The position numbers and the translations under genes were made by a program. The notes beneath the pieces were generated by a model, which was not told where the DNA came from, ran no database searches, and was given only the letters and a program-made list of their open reading frames with translations. Positions 23,588 to 30,370 of a stretch of 32,183 nt of DNA are shown piece by piece. Each line of letters starts with the position of its first letter. The first letter of the stretch is position 1. The stretch covers positions 1-32,183 of the forward strand of contig NZ_JAATEO010000046.1 of the NCBI RefSeq assembly GCF_012034245.1. The letters run 5' to 3'. The DNA is from Micromonospora thermarum (lineage in GTDB: Bacteria > Actinomycetota > Actinomycetes > Mycobacteriales > Micromonosporaceae).

Positions 23588-24525
23588 TGTCGATCACCGA
23601 CTTCCTCACCGACCTTCTCAACCCCGACCTCGCGTTCCTGCCCAAGGCACTGGCGATCGCGGTCATGTCCAGCATCGTCTGCGGCGTCGTCGGCTGCTAC
23701 GTCGTCCTGCGGGGCATGGCCTTCATCGGCGACGCCGTAGCCCACGCGGTCTTCCCGGGCATCGCGGTCGCGTTCGTCCTGCAGGGCAGCCTGGTCCTCG
23801 GCGGCGCCGCCGCCGGTGTGGCCACCGCACTGCTGATCGCGATCTTCGCCCAGAACCGGCGCGTCAAGGAGGACTCGGTCATCGGCGTCTTCCTGGTCGG
23901 CGCGTTCGCCCTCGGCATCGTGATCATCTCGCAGGCTCCCGGGTACGCCGGGTCGCTGCAGCAGTTCCTGTTCGGCTCGATTACCGGCATCCCCGACCGG
24001 GACCTCTACGTCGTCGGGGGCGCCGGCCTGGTCATCCTCGGCCTGGTGCTCGCCCTGCACAAGGAATTCGTCTCCGTCTGCCTCGACCGCGAGATGTCCC
24101 GCTCGATGGGGCTTCCGGTCTTCTGGCTCGACATCGTGCTCTACGTCCTGGTCACCCTCGCCGTGGTGATCTCCCTGCAGACCATCGGCAACATCCTCGT
24201 CCTGGCCCTGCTGATCACCCCTGCGGCGGCGGCCCGCCTGCTCACCGACCGACTCGGCGTGATGATGCTGCTCGCCCCGGTGATCGGCGGCGCGTCGGCG
24301 ACCGTCGGGCTGTACCTGTCCTGGAGCTACGACACACCAGTCGGCGGCACCATCGTCCTGGTCGCCACCGCCATCTTCCTCGCCGCCTGGCTGCTCGCCC
24401 CACGACACGGCCTGCTGACCAAACGATGGCGACGCACGAGTGCGCAGGAACCCGCTGACCTCACACGACCCGCGCCGCTGCCCGACCTCGCACACCCGCA
24501 GGACCCGTCACCGGTGGTGCGATAG
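23587..24525 (+). CDS. Zinc/manganese ABC transporter permease
   Basis: 312-residue ABC-3 family membrane permease (ZnuB/MntB class). It has about eight hydrophobic segments, with ALAIAVMSSIVCGVVGCYVVLRGMAFIGDAVAHAVFPGIA near the N-terminus, the usual family opening including the DAVAHAVFPG motif. QTIGNILVLALLITPAAAARLLTDRL lies near residue 200. The C-terminal 40 residues are hydrophilic. It forms the transmembrane channel with the ATPase encoded just before. It is the last gene of the operon that starts at 18671. No strong hairpin was seen directly after it. Confidence 0.94.
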   Translation: MSITDFLTDLLNPDLAFLPKALAIAVMSSIVCGVVGCYVVLRGMAFIGDAVAHAVFPGIAVAFVLQGSLVLGGAAAGVATALLIAIFAQNRRVKEDSVIGVFLVGAFALGIVIISQAPGYAGSLQQFLFGSITGIPDRDLYVVGGAGLVILGLVLALHKEFVSVCLDREMSRSMGLPVFWLDIVLYVLVTLAVVISLQTIGNILVLALLITPAAAARLLTDRLGVMMLLAPVIGGASATVGLYLSWSYDTPVGGTIVLVATAIFLAAWLLAPRHGLLTKRWRRTSAQEPADLTRPAPLPDLAHPQDPSPVVR

Positions 24526-24569
24526 ACGACGCCGCAAGGCGCGGACGGGCGGGCCGGCCACCGTGCGTA

Positions 24570-24590
24570 ACATGAACCCGGTTATCATTT
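24570..24590. promoter_or_regulatory. Weak Zur-box-like site after the permease
   Basis: The core TGAACCCGGTTATCA keeps the outer TGA and TCA arms with correct spacing, but the inner bases differ from AAAA/TTTT. No supported gene follows it within 500 bp, so it may be an orphan site left by a lost gene or simply chance. Confidence 0.35.
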
Positions 24591-25086
24591 TGGTGATCCG
24601 CTGAGGAGCGTGGTACCTCCGGTGGGCGGGTCAGGGGGAGACGTGGCGGTCTCGGTGACGAGGCCGCCACGTCGGCACGGGCACCGACCCGAATGCCGCA
24701 GGCGGCCCCGGCGACGGCCATCACCAGCACAGGTACGCCGTCGTCCGGACGGATCGCGCCGCCGCGCCTGCAGTGGTCCAGATGCGTCGTCCAGGCATGT
24801 ACGTGCAGCGCTATCGAGGCAACGTGGCAGCCTGTCGCAGCCGCGCGTTCGACGCTGACGTCGCAGCGGACGACGAATGCGGAACTGTGCGCGGGTCGGA
24901 GCGTGTCCCACGGTGACGACAGCGCATCAACCGCGCCCATCACGTGAGGCGACGCCGGCCCCGCTGGCGGTCGGGTCGACCGTGGCCGGCGACGTGACCG
25001 AAGCCCGCACTGCACATGTCGTCGCGGACGCGCAACTGTGCGTCCGTGACCGCACTCCACCGATCAGCCCTTCCCCGCGTTGTCCG

Positions 25087-25107
25087 AAACGACTATCGTT
25101 TTCAACA
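25087..25107 (+). promoter_or_regulatory. Zur box upstream of the paired repeat-protein genes
   Basis: On the minus strand the core reads TGAAAACGATAGTCG, matching the TGNNNN-N3-NNNNCA layout with CG for CA, as in the rpmB site. It lies 37 bp before the GTG at 25145. Confidence 0.8.
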
Positions 25108-25144
25108 ACTGCGATCCACAAGGGATCGCGGGAAGGAGTTCTTC

Positions 25145-25792
25145 GTGCGCAAGCCCATCCGCCTGCTGCTCGCCTCCGGGGCGGTGACCGCGGCGCTGCT
25201 CGCGGCAGCGCCACCGGCGCAGGCCACCGTGGTGACGTTCAGCTCCGGGCACCTCGACCTCGTCGACATCGCCTACGAGGCCGGCGAACTGGAACTCGGC
25301 GTCCACGACGAGGACAACGACGTCGAGTACGCCACCGACGACGTCAAGATCCTCGTCAAGCGGCAGGCCAAGGTCACCGTCCCCAACGATCCCGCCTTCG
25401 GCTTCCTCGGCACCCCTGGCGTGTCAAAGGTGTGGATCCTGCCCGAGATCCAGAACACCGACCTGATCTGGCCCGGCATCGCCGCCGAGGAGATCGAGCC
25501 GGGTACCTTCACCGCCGACGCGCTCACCCTCACCGTGCAGTCGGTCAGCGGGCCCGGGCAGCTCGCCATCTACACCGAGAACGCGGTCGGGCAGCCCACC
25601 ATCCTCGCCGACAGCGGCGACGGCCTGCCCGACACCATCGCCCTGACCGCCGGCGACCACCTGCACGCCAACTGGGCCTTCGACCGCGCCGGCACCTACT
25701 GCATCACCTTCCGCGCCACCGGCACCCTCGCCGCCACCGGGCAGCAGGTCACCAGCGAGGCGGCCACTCTGCGCGTCGTGGTCAAGGAGTGA
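25145..25792 (+). CDS. Secreted single-repeat surface protein A
   Basis: 215-residue secreted protein consisting of a signal peptide (LLLASGAVTAALLAAAPPAQA) and one surface repeat. VVTFSSGHLDLVDIAYEAGELEL opens it and HLHANWAFDRAGTYCITFRA closes it, with FLGTPGVSKVWILP, LIWPG, and SGPGQLAIYT between. All histidine motifs are kept, and one Cys occurs near the end. There is no anchor helix or sortase signal, so it is probably released or held by another protein. The GTG at 25145 follows GGAAGGAG. An acidic stretch DEDNDVEYATDD may add metal ligands. It forms a two-gene operon with 25798 behind a Zur box. The reading that starts further upstream would disrupt the signal peptide. Confidence 0.85.
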   Translation: MRKPIRLLLASGAVTAALLAAAPPAQATVVTFSSGHLDLVDIAYEAGELELGVHDEDNDVEYATDDVKILVKRQAKVTVPNDPAFGFLGTPGVSKVWILPEIQNTDLIWPGIAAEEIEPGTFTADALTLTVQSVSGPGQLAIYTENAVGQPTILADSGDGLPDTIALTAGDHLHANWAFDRAGTYCITFRATGTLAATGQQVTSEAATLRVVVKE

Positions 25793-25797
25793 GCACC

Positions 25798-26442
25798 ATG
25801 CGTACCCGCAGCCGATTCCTCACCGGCCTCACCCTGACCGCCGTGCTGCTCGCCGGCACCGCCACCCCCGCCACGGCGGTGCCGATCGTGCTGTCCAGCG
25901 GCCACGTCGACGTCATCGACGTCGACTACGCCGGCGGCGCGCTGACCGTCAACCTGCTCGACGACACCGTCAGCCCCTCGGTGGAGCGCAACCCCGCCGA
26001 CGTCGTCCTGCGCGTCCCCAACAACGCCAAGGTCACCGTCCCCAGCGGCAGCGCCTGGTCGTTCCTCGGCACCGGCGGCCAAGCCTGGGTGCTGCCCCAG
26101 GCCAGCACCGCCGGGCTGCTCTGGGGTGGCTGGAACACCGCCGAGGTGCCCAGCGGCGTGTTCCAGAACAACCGGGTCACCTTCAAGCTCACCAACGTCA
26201 CCGGACCGGCCGGCTTCAGCGTCTACACCGTCTCCGGGGGCACCCCGACGGTGCTGTTCGACAGCGGCAACGGCCTGCCCGACAGTCTCAACGTCAACCG
26301 CAACATCCACGCCCACGTCAACTGGGGCTTCGACGCCGCCGGCACCTACGCCGTCACCTTCGAAGTCACCGCAGTGCTCGCCTCCAACGGCAGCACCATC
26401 AGCTCCGGCGCCAAGACCTGGACCTTCGAAGTCCTCCCCTGA
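25798..26442 (+). CDS. Secreted single-repeat surface protein B
   Basis: 214-residue secreted protein and close partner of the preceding one. A signal peptide (FLTGLTLTAVLLAGTATPATA) is followed by one surface repeat with VLSSGHVDVIDVDYAGGALTV, FLGTGGQAWVLP, LLWGGWNTAEVPSGVFQNN and HAHVNWGFDAAGTYAVTFEV. Histidine motifs are intact. There is no anchor. AAGGAG overlapping the previous stop serves as ribosome binding site, with the ATG 5 bp after that stop. It resembles the first repeat of the 15737 protein (VHYEGGALSL, DDTVSP) more than its direct neighbour does, which suggests duplication within the locus. Its probable role is extracellular metal scavenging for the ABC transporter, by inference. 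Confidence 0.85.
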   Translation: MRTRSRFLTGLTLTAVLLAGTATPATAVPIVLSSGHVDVIDVDYAGGALTVNLLDDTVSPSVERNPADVVLRVPNNAKVTVPSGSAWSFLGTGGQAWVLPQASTAGLLWGGWNTAEVPSGVFQNNRVTFKLTNVTGPAGFSVYTVSGGTPTVLFDSGNGLPDSLNVNRNIHAHVNWGFDAAGTYAVTFEVTAVLASNGSTISSGAKTWTFEVLP

Positions 26443-26510
26443 CCACCGCCACCCCGCAGTAGCCGCACACCGACGTCCGTCGAGGTAGGGGGTACCTGCA
26501 AGCGGCGGAC

Positions 26511-26556
26511 CCGGCCGGCGCGAGCCCACCGCCCACCCGGGCCTCGCGCCGGCCGG
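26511..26556 (+). terminator. GC-rich hairpin terminator after the repeat-protein pair
   Basis: CCGGCCGGCGCGAGCCC (26511-26527) pairs with GGGCCTCGCGCCGGCCGG (26539-26556) with one bulged base and an 11-base loop. It lies 69 bp after the stop of the second repeat protein and probably ends that transcript. Confidence 0.75.
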
Positions 26557-26864
26557 CCCCTACCTGCGCCGGCAAGCACGACCGGCAAGAAGTCGCCGGC
26601 CCAGCTCGGCAGCGGACGAACTCGCTGCAGAGGCGGTGCGCCACTGTCTCGACGTGTCCGCCCGCTGGCCGGTCTGGCCGGCGGGCCTCGCCGCGCAGTC
26701 CAGGTGCATCGACAAGTGCGGCGGGGGCGATCGAAGCTCAGCCGCCCGGCCCTTCCTCCGGTGATGCCGCGGTCGGCCTCTTCTGCGCGGTCCGGCGGTG
26801 ATATCTCACTCGTACGGCTGCCGAGGCGACGGCACGGGCTGCCAACCGTCAACATGGAGGTAGG
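26557..26864. other. Gene-free segment beside the permease remnant
   Basis: About 310 bases with no recognisable gene; open frames on both strands are arginine-rich. The missing C-terminal two-thirds of the decayed permease should have lain here, but I find no trace of its expected later motifs. Confidence 0.3.
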
Positions 26865-27218
26865 GGAACGTCACCGCGACCCGCCGGCGTCACGCCTCGG
26901 CGCACGAGCGCCCCACCCATCGGTACGGCGCCGCACTCGCAACCGGAAGCAGCGCACCGGCGGCGCCAGCAACCGGCACCGCGAGAACGGAACGCTTCGG
27001 CAACGCCCGCGCCCAGAACGACTGCGGGACGCACGTAGCGATGGCTGCCGACAACACCACACCCGCCACCAGGAAGGGCACCGCCTGCACCAGCACCGAA
27101 ACGAAGACAGTGGTCCACGTCGCCAGCAACGGAGCACCGAGACCGACAGCGAACGGCGACTGCCCGACCACCAAAGTACTAGCAGTGCCGTCACGACCAC
27201 GACTACGGCGGTACCCAC
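26865..27218 (-). pseudogene. Decayed DUF318/ArsP-type permease
   Basis: Three leftward frames together spell the N-terminal third of a DUF318 (ArsP_1-like) permease. From the GTG at 27218, GTAVVVVVTALLV is a membrane helix. After a shift the next frame reads VVGQSPFAVGLGAPLLATW, then TTVFVSVLVQAVPFLVAGVV, then FWARALPKRSVLAVPVAG and AGALLPVA. After another shift the family signature SGCECGAVP continues with GGALVRRGVTPA, and a third shift gives VAVTF before homology ends. GCECGxVP is the well-known motif of these permeases. About 120 of about 330 residues remain, with at least three frameshifts, so this is dead. Related permeases are members of Zur regulons in other actinobacteria, which fits the setting. 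Confidence 0.75.
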
Positions 27219-27524
27219 CCCGCTGGGTGCACCTCGGCGTCGCTGGCCGCGCCAGCGGCCGGCATGAACGGCCCGTGATGCCGCCCCGGCCGCGCCGCGC
27301 GCCCATCCGGCCGGCCATTGGGGACGTCCGTCTCGCCGCTGACCTGTCCGGCTGCACTCACGTGTGGCTCAACCCAGTGGCGGACCTCAGCGTTGCGGGC
27401 GGCACCGCGCCAAATTCAAGCGATAGATGGGCGGCGCATCACCGGCTAGCCCCGCCGGGCGTCGGAGACACGACCAGTGCCATTGACGTAACGGACGGTG
27501 CGTGGTGTGCTCGTGACGCGACGC
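27219..27524. other. Intergenic region before the SCO5389-like gene
   Basis: No gene is supported in these 306 bases. The segment would include the promoter of the decayed leftward permease and the upstream part of the promoter for the rightward gene at 27564; the Zur box lies at its right edge. Confidence 0.3.
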
Positions 27525-27545
27525 TAACGACAACAGTGATCGTTA
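27525..27545 (+). promoter_or_regulatory. Candidate Zur box before the SCO5389-like gene
   Basis: TAACGA and TCGTTA form a perfect inverted repeat separated by 9 bases, giving the same 21-bp length as the other sites. The inner arms (CAACAGTGA) are less conserved. The ATG at 27564 lies 18 bp downstream with a GAGGAGGAG ribosome binding site between. Confidence 0.6.
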
Positions 27546-27563
27546 TCGTGTATGAGGAGGAGC

Positions 27564-27956
27564 ATGTCTCTCACGGTGCCACCGAGCCTGTTGCAAGCCG
27601 CCGAGTCAGGTCCCGTCGACGACGAGGCGTTCGTGGCCTGTGTCCGCGACTCACTGCCGTACGCCTGGCAGGTCGTCAGCCGGGTGGCGGCCGACCTGGA
27701 GTCGTCCGACGCCGACTTCGCCGACAACGTCGTCCCACCGCCGAGCGAGACCGAACGGGGCCAGCTCCTGCGGGCCCTGGCCAGCGACGCCATCCGGTCA
27801 AGCCTCGAGCGGCACTTCGGCGTGAAACTGGCCTTCCAGAACTGCCACCGCGTCGCGGCGTTCCGGCTCTCCGCCGTCGACTCCGACACGTACCGCCGCT
27901 TCGTCTCCGTCCGTGGCCAGCTGCTCAACCAGTCCCCCGAGCTGCGTGACTGCTGA
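27564..27956 (+). CDS. SCO5389-like conserved actinobacterial protein
   Basis: 130-residue cytosolic protein strongly resembling the conserved Streptomyces protein known as SCO5389. It has VPPSLLQAAESGPVDDEAFVACVRDSLPYAWQ, DFADNVVPPP, GQLLRALASDAIRSSLERHFGV, LAFQNCHRVAAF and QLLNQSPELRDC. Three cysteines, one at the very C-terminus, and two histidines are present, but no known motif. Function is unknown. The strong GGAGGAG ribosome binding site and the Zur-like box suggest expression under zinc limitation. The stop overlaps the start of the flavin oxidoreductase gene, and the pair is also adjacent in other actinomycetes as far as I recall. It could be a small partner of that enzyme. Confidence 0.8.
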   Translation: MSLTVPPSLLQAAESGPVDDEAFVACVRDSLPYAWQVVSRVAADLESSDADFADNVVPPPSETERGQLLRALASDAIRSSLERHFGVKLAFQNCHRVAAFRLSAVDSDTYRRFVSVRGQLLNQSPELRDC

Positions 27957-29256
27957 CCCGGTCACCGCCCGGCGAGCAGGCCAGGACGTGGACGTCCACC
28001 TGTTCCTGCTCGCCGGGCACCGCCCGGGCGCAACCCACGCCACGGCTCTCGCCGACGCCCACGAGTACGGCCGCGCCGCGGAGGCCGCCGGGTACGCCGG
28101 GGTCTGGATCGCCGAGCACCACTTCATCTCCTACGGCGTGTGTCCCTCGGCGATCACCTTCGCCGCGCACCTGCTCGGCGCCACCCGGACCATCGCGGTC
28201 GGCACCGCCGCCTGCATCCTGTCCAACCGCCACCCGGTCGCCCTCGGCGAGGAGGCGGTGTTGCTCGACGAGTTGTCCGGCGGCCGGTTCCGCCTCGGCG
28301 TCGGCCGGGGCGGCCCGTGGGCCGACCTGGAAGTGTTCGGCACCGGACTGGACCGCTTCCACGCCGGCTTCCAGGACGCGCTGGAGCTACTGGGTCGATG
28401 GCTGTCCGGCGCCCCGGTGGTGGCCGGCAACGACCGATTCCCCTTCCGGCCGGTGCCCGTGGTGCCGCGGCCCGCGCGGCGGATACCGGTCTGGGTCGCG
28501 GCGACCTCGCCGGCGACAGTGGACCTCGCCGCGCGGCACGGCATGCCGCTGCTGCTCGGCCTGCACGCCGACCTCGACGAGAAGGCCAGCCTCCTCGACC
28601 GCTACGCCCGGGTCGCCACCGCGCACGGCCACGACGTAAACCGCATCGGCCATGCCAGCGCGCACCTGGCGCACGTCGAGGACGACGACGAGCAGGCCGC
28701 CGACGCCGTACGCGCCGGACTCCCGGCGCTGCTAGCCGGCACCCGCGAGTACGTCCGTCTCGACGGCACTCCAGCGGGCCCTCCGGATCTGGCCACCTAC
28801 GTGGAGCGGCTCGCCGCCATCCACCCCGTCGGCTCGCCCCACCGCTGCAACAACGCTCTGGACCAGGCCGCCACCCTGCCCGGCGTGCGGCACCTGCTGC
28901 TGATGGTCGAAGGCGCCGGCGGACGCGACCGTACGCTCGACACGATCCACCGCATCGCCCGGGACGTGCTCGGGCTTTCAACCGAAGAGTCTCGGAGTGT
29001 GCCGACGACGCCGACAGCGCAGGCGGCGGCTTCAACCGCAGGTGTCGCGAACGTGTGTAACGGCGCAGCAGAAGCCGGCGCCTACGGAAGGGATGCGGGT
29101 ATGAGCGTCCGTGCGGCAGGGGCGGATACCCGACACCCCCCACGCCCCCCCAGAGGTGAATCCCGTCCCTGTCGCTGCACCTCATCAGCCGTGACCGCAA
29201 GCCCGCCTTTGCGCACAGGTCAGCTGTGCGACTGGCACGGGGCCTTCAGCCGATAG
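27946..29256 (+). CDS. Luciferase-like flavin-dependent oxidoreductase, extended C-terminus
   Basis: TIM-barrel luciferase-like monooxygenase (LLM class, FMN- or F420-dependent). VDVHLFLLAGHRPG, AGYAGVWIAEHHFISYGVCPSA, RTIAVGTAACILSNRHPVALGEEAVLLDELSGGRFRLGVGRGGPW and ARRIPVWVAATSPATV are standard. The catalytic domain ends near LDTIHRIARDVLG (28972). The frame then runs another 95 residues of low-complexity sequence rich in Ala, Arg, Pro and Cys, which is not part of the family; a normal stop codon was probably lost. I take the GTG at 27946, overlapping the previous gene; a GTG at 27988 is equally possible. The substrate is unknown. It is likely cotranscribed with the SCO5389-like gene under the Zur-like box. 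Confidence 0.8.
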   Translation: MTADPVTARRAGQDVDVHLFLLAGHRPGATHATALADAHEYGRAAEAAGYAGVWIAEHHFISYGVCPSAITFAAHLLGATRTIAVGTAACILSNRHPVALGEEAVLLDELSGGRFRLGVGRGGPWADLEVFGTGLDRFHAGFQDALELLGRWLSGAPVVAGNDRFPFRPVPVVPRPARRIPVWVAATSPATVDLAARHGMPLLLGLHADLDEKASLLDRYARVATAHGHDVNRIGHASAHLAHVEDDDEQAADAVRAGLPALLAGTREYVRLDGTPAGPPDLATYVERLAAIHPVGSPHRCNNALDQAATLPGVRHLLLMVEGAGGRDRTLDTIHRIARDVLGLSTEESRSVPTTPTAQAAASTAGVANVCNGAAEAGAYGRDAGMSVRAAGADTRHPPRPPRGESRPCRCTSSAVTASPPLRTGQLCDWHGAFSR

Positions 29257-29292
29257 CCGTCAGCCGCGTCTTCCGACCAGTCGGTCGGTAGC

Positions 29293-29658
29293 GTGTCGGA
29301 GCGGGGCTGGCGAGAATCCAGCGGCGGCCCGGAAGGGGCTCGAATTCGTAAGGCCAGCGGGAGAGGTTGGCACCCCCGTCGGATTGATGTTCCAGTCGCC
29401 TCGGACGCCGGCAGCGAGCTGCCGGCTCGTGTCCTCGTCGGCTTGGACCAGGCGGGGCGGTCGCCGGCACCGTGTTCCCACCGGCAGACGGGAGCACGAC
29501 CATCGCCCGCCGCCGTCGGATCGGCGAGCTGCACCGAGGTGCTCTGGGAGCAGGACGAGGCAGGGCTGGACGTCGAGGAGATCGCCGAGACATACCAGCT
29601 CGACGTGCCCGACGTGCGGTGGGCGCTGGCGTACGAGAACTCCCAGCGCGCGGCGTGA
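29293..29658 (+). CDS. DUF433-type antitoxin, N-terminus uncertain or decayed
   Basis: The last 41 residues (TEVLWEQDEAGLDVEEIAETY then QLDVPDVRWALAYENSQRAA) form the helix-turn-helix-like end of DUF433/VapB45-type antitoxins. The first 80 residues are Arg/Pro/Ser-rich and match the family poorly; neighbouring frames are not clearly better. The N-terminal half may be degenerate or the true start may lie closer to the conserved part. The stop overlaps the GTG of the toxin gene (GTGA), the classic coupled toxin-antitoxin arrangement. It should bind and neutralise the PIN-like protein. Confidence 0.5.
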   Translation: MSERGWRESSGGPEGARIRKASGRGWHPRRIDVPVASDAGSELPARVLVGLDQAGRSPAPCSHRQTGARPSPAAVGSASCTEVLWEQDEAGLDVEEIAETYQLDVPDVRWALAYENSQRAA

Positions 29659-30095
29659 GCAGGGTCAAGCCTGCCGAGGTCCGGTTCTACATTGATGCCG
29701 ACCTCCTCGGCCTCGCGCGGGTCCTCGCCGGACTCCGCTCCGACGTCACCCATCCCGGCGACCCCGGCACGGTCATTCATAAACGCCAACGTCCGCCGTG
29801 CCCGATCGCCTCGCCCGCGGTGAAGGACTCGGAGTGGATTCCGGAGGTCGCGAGCCGAGGATGGCTGATCATCACCCGTGACCGCCACATCCAGGAGCAC
29901 CGCCTGGAGATCGCCGCCGTGCGAGAGCACCGGGCCAGGATGGTCGCCCTGACAGCCGCCGACGCGGGCAGCGTCTTCGGCCAGTTGGAGGTCGTGATGA
30001 GTCGCTGGCGCGATATCGAGCGCCGCCTCGCCGAGCCGCCGCCCTTCATCTACGCAGCCACCCGAACCACGATGCGGCAGATCCCGCTAGCCTGA
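29655..30095 (+). CDS. PIN-like toxin (DUF5615/Mut7-C-like)
   Basis: 146-residue PIN-like protein, a putative ribonuclease toxin. RFYIDADLLGLARVLAGLRSDV carries the first acidic pair near residue 12, DSEWIPEVASRGWLIITRDRHI carries the next Asp near residue 75, and a helical C-terminal half includes REHRARMVALT. This is the order of PIN_5/VapC45-like toxins, which cut RNA with Mg2+ or Mn2+. The GTG at 29655 is within the stop codon of the upstream DUF433 gene. The pair lies between the zinc island and an integrase, a common place for such modules. If the antitoxin is truncated the toxin must be weak or inactive. Confidence 0.7.
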   Translation: MSRVKPAEVRFYIDADLLGLARVLAGLRSDVTHPGDPGTVIHKRQRPPCPIASPAVKDSEWIPEVASRGWLIITRDRHIQEHRLEIAAVREHRARMVALTAADAGSVFGQLEVVMSRWRDIERRLAEPPPFIYAATRTTMRQIPLA

Positions 30096-30370
30096 CGCCG
30101 TCGTGAGCTGATCATGTCGTGCTCCTGTGGTGCTCGCTACGGATCGCGAGCCAAGCGATTTGAATCTATTCGGCCGCAGTTCATGATCGACCGCCGAACC
30201 GGAGGAACGTCGGCCAACGCCCAATGCGTCCACAGGCGGCCCGCACCTGACCTTCGCCGGAGTTCCGCAGTTCGTAGGCACACGAGCGTGATCAGTCCCG
30301 TGTCGCTGCTGGTCACGGGCTCGCGGTCGGCTGTCGACCGGCTCGAGCGCCGGAAAGTGTAGTAACACGG

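Larger units (their letters stand above)
24526..25144. other. Intergenic region between permease and repeat proteins
   Basis: About 620 bases without a gene I can support. A leftward frame (around 24600-24960) reads SSAFVVRCDVSVERAAATG and VPVLVMAVAGAACGIRVGARADVA, which has some protein character but no recognised family. The phrase GCAACTGTGCGTCCG (near 25029) also occurs at the 5' end of the Fur-family gene (near 12438), where it encodes part of PDAQLRVV on the minus strand, so a decayed regulator start is possible. The weak and strong Zur-like sites are listed separately. Confidence 0.3.

Noticed and set aside
24461..25060. 199-codon leftward open frame
   Set aside because: Some segments look protein-like but no family, ribosome binding site or sensible start is seen and it overlaps the permease end; noted only in the gap entry.
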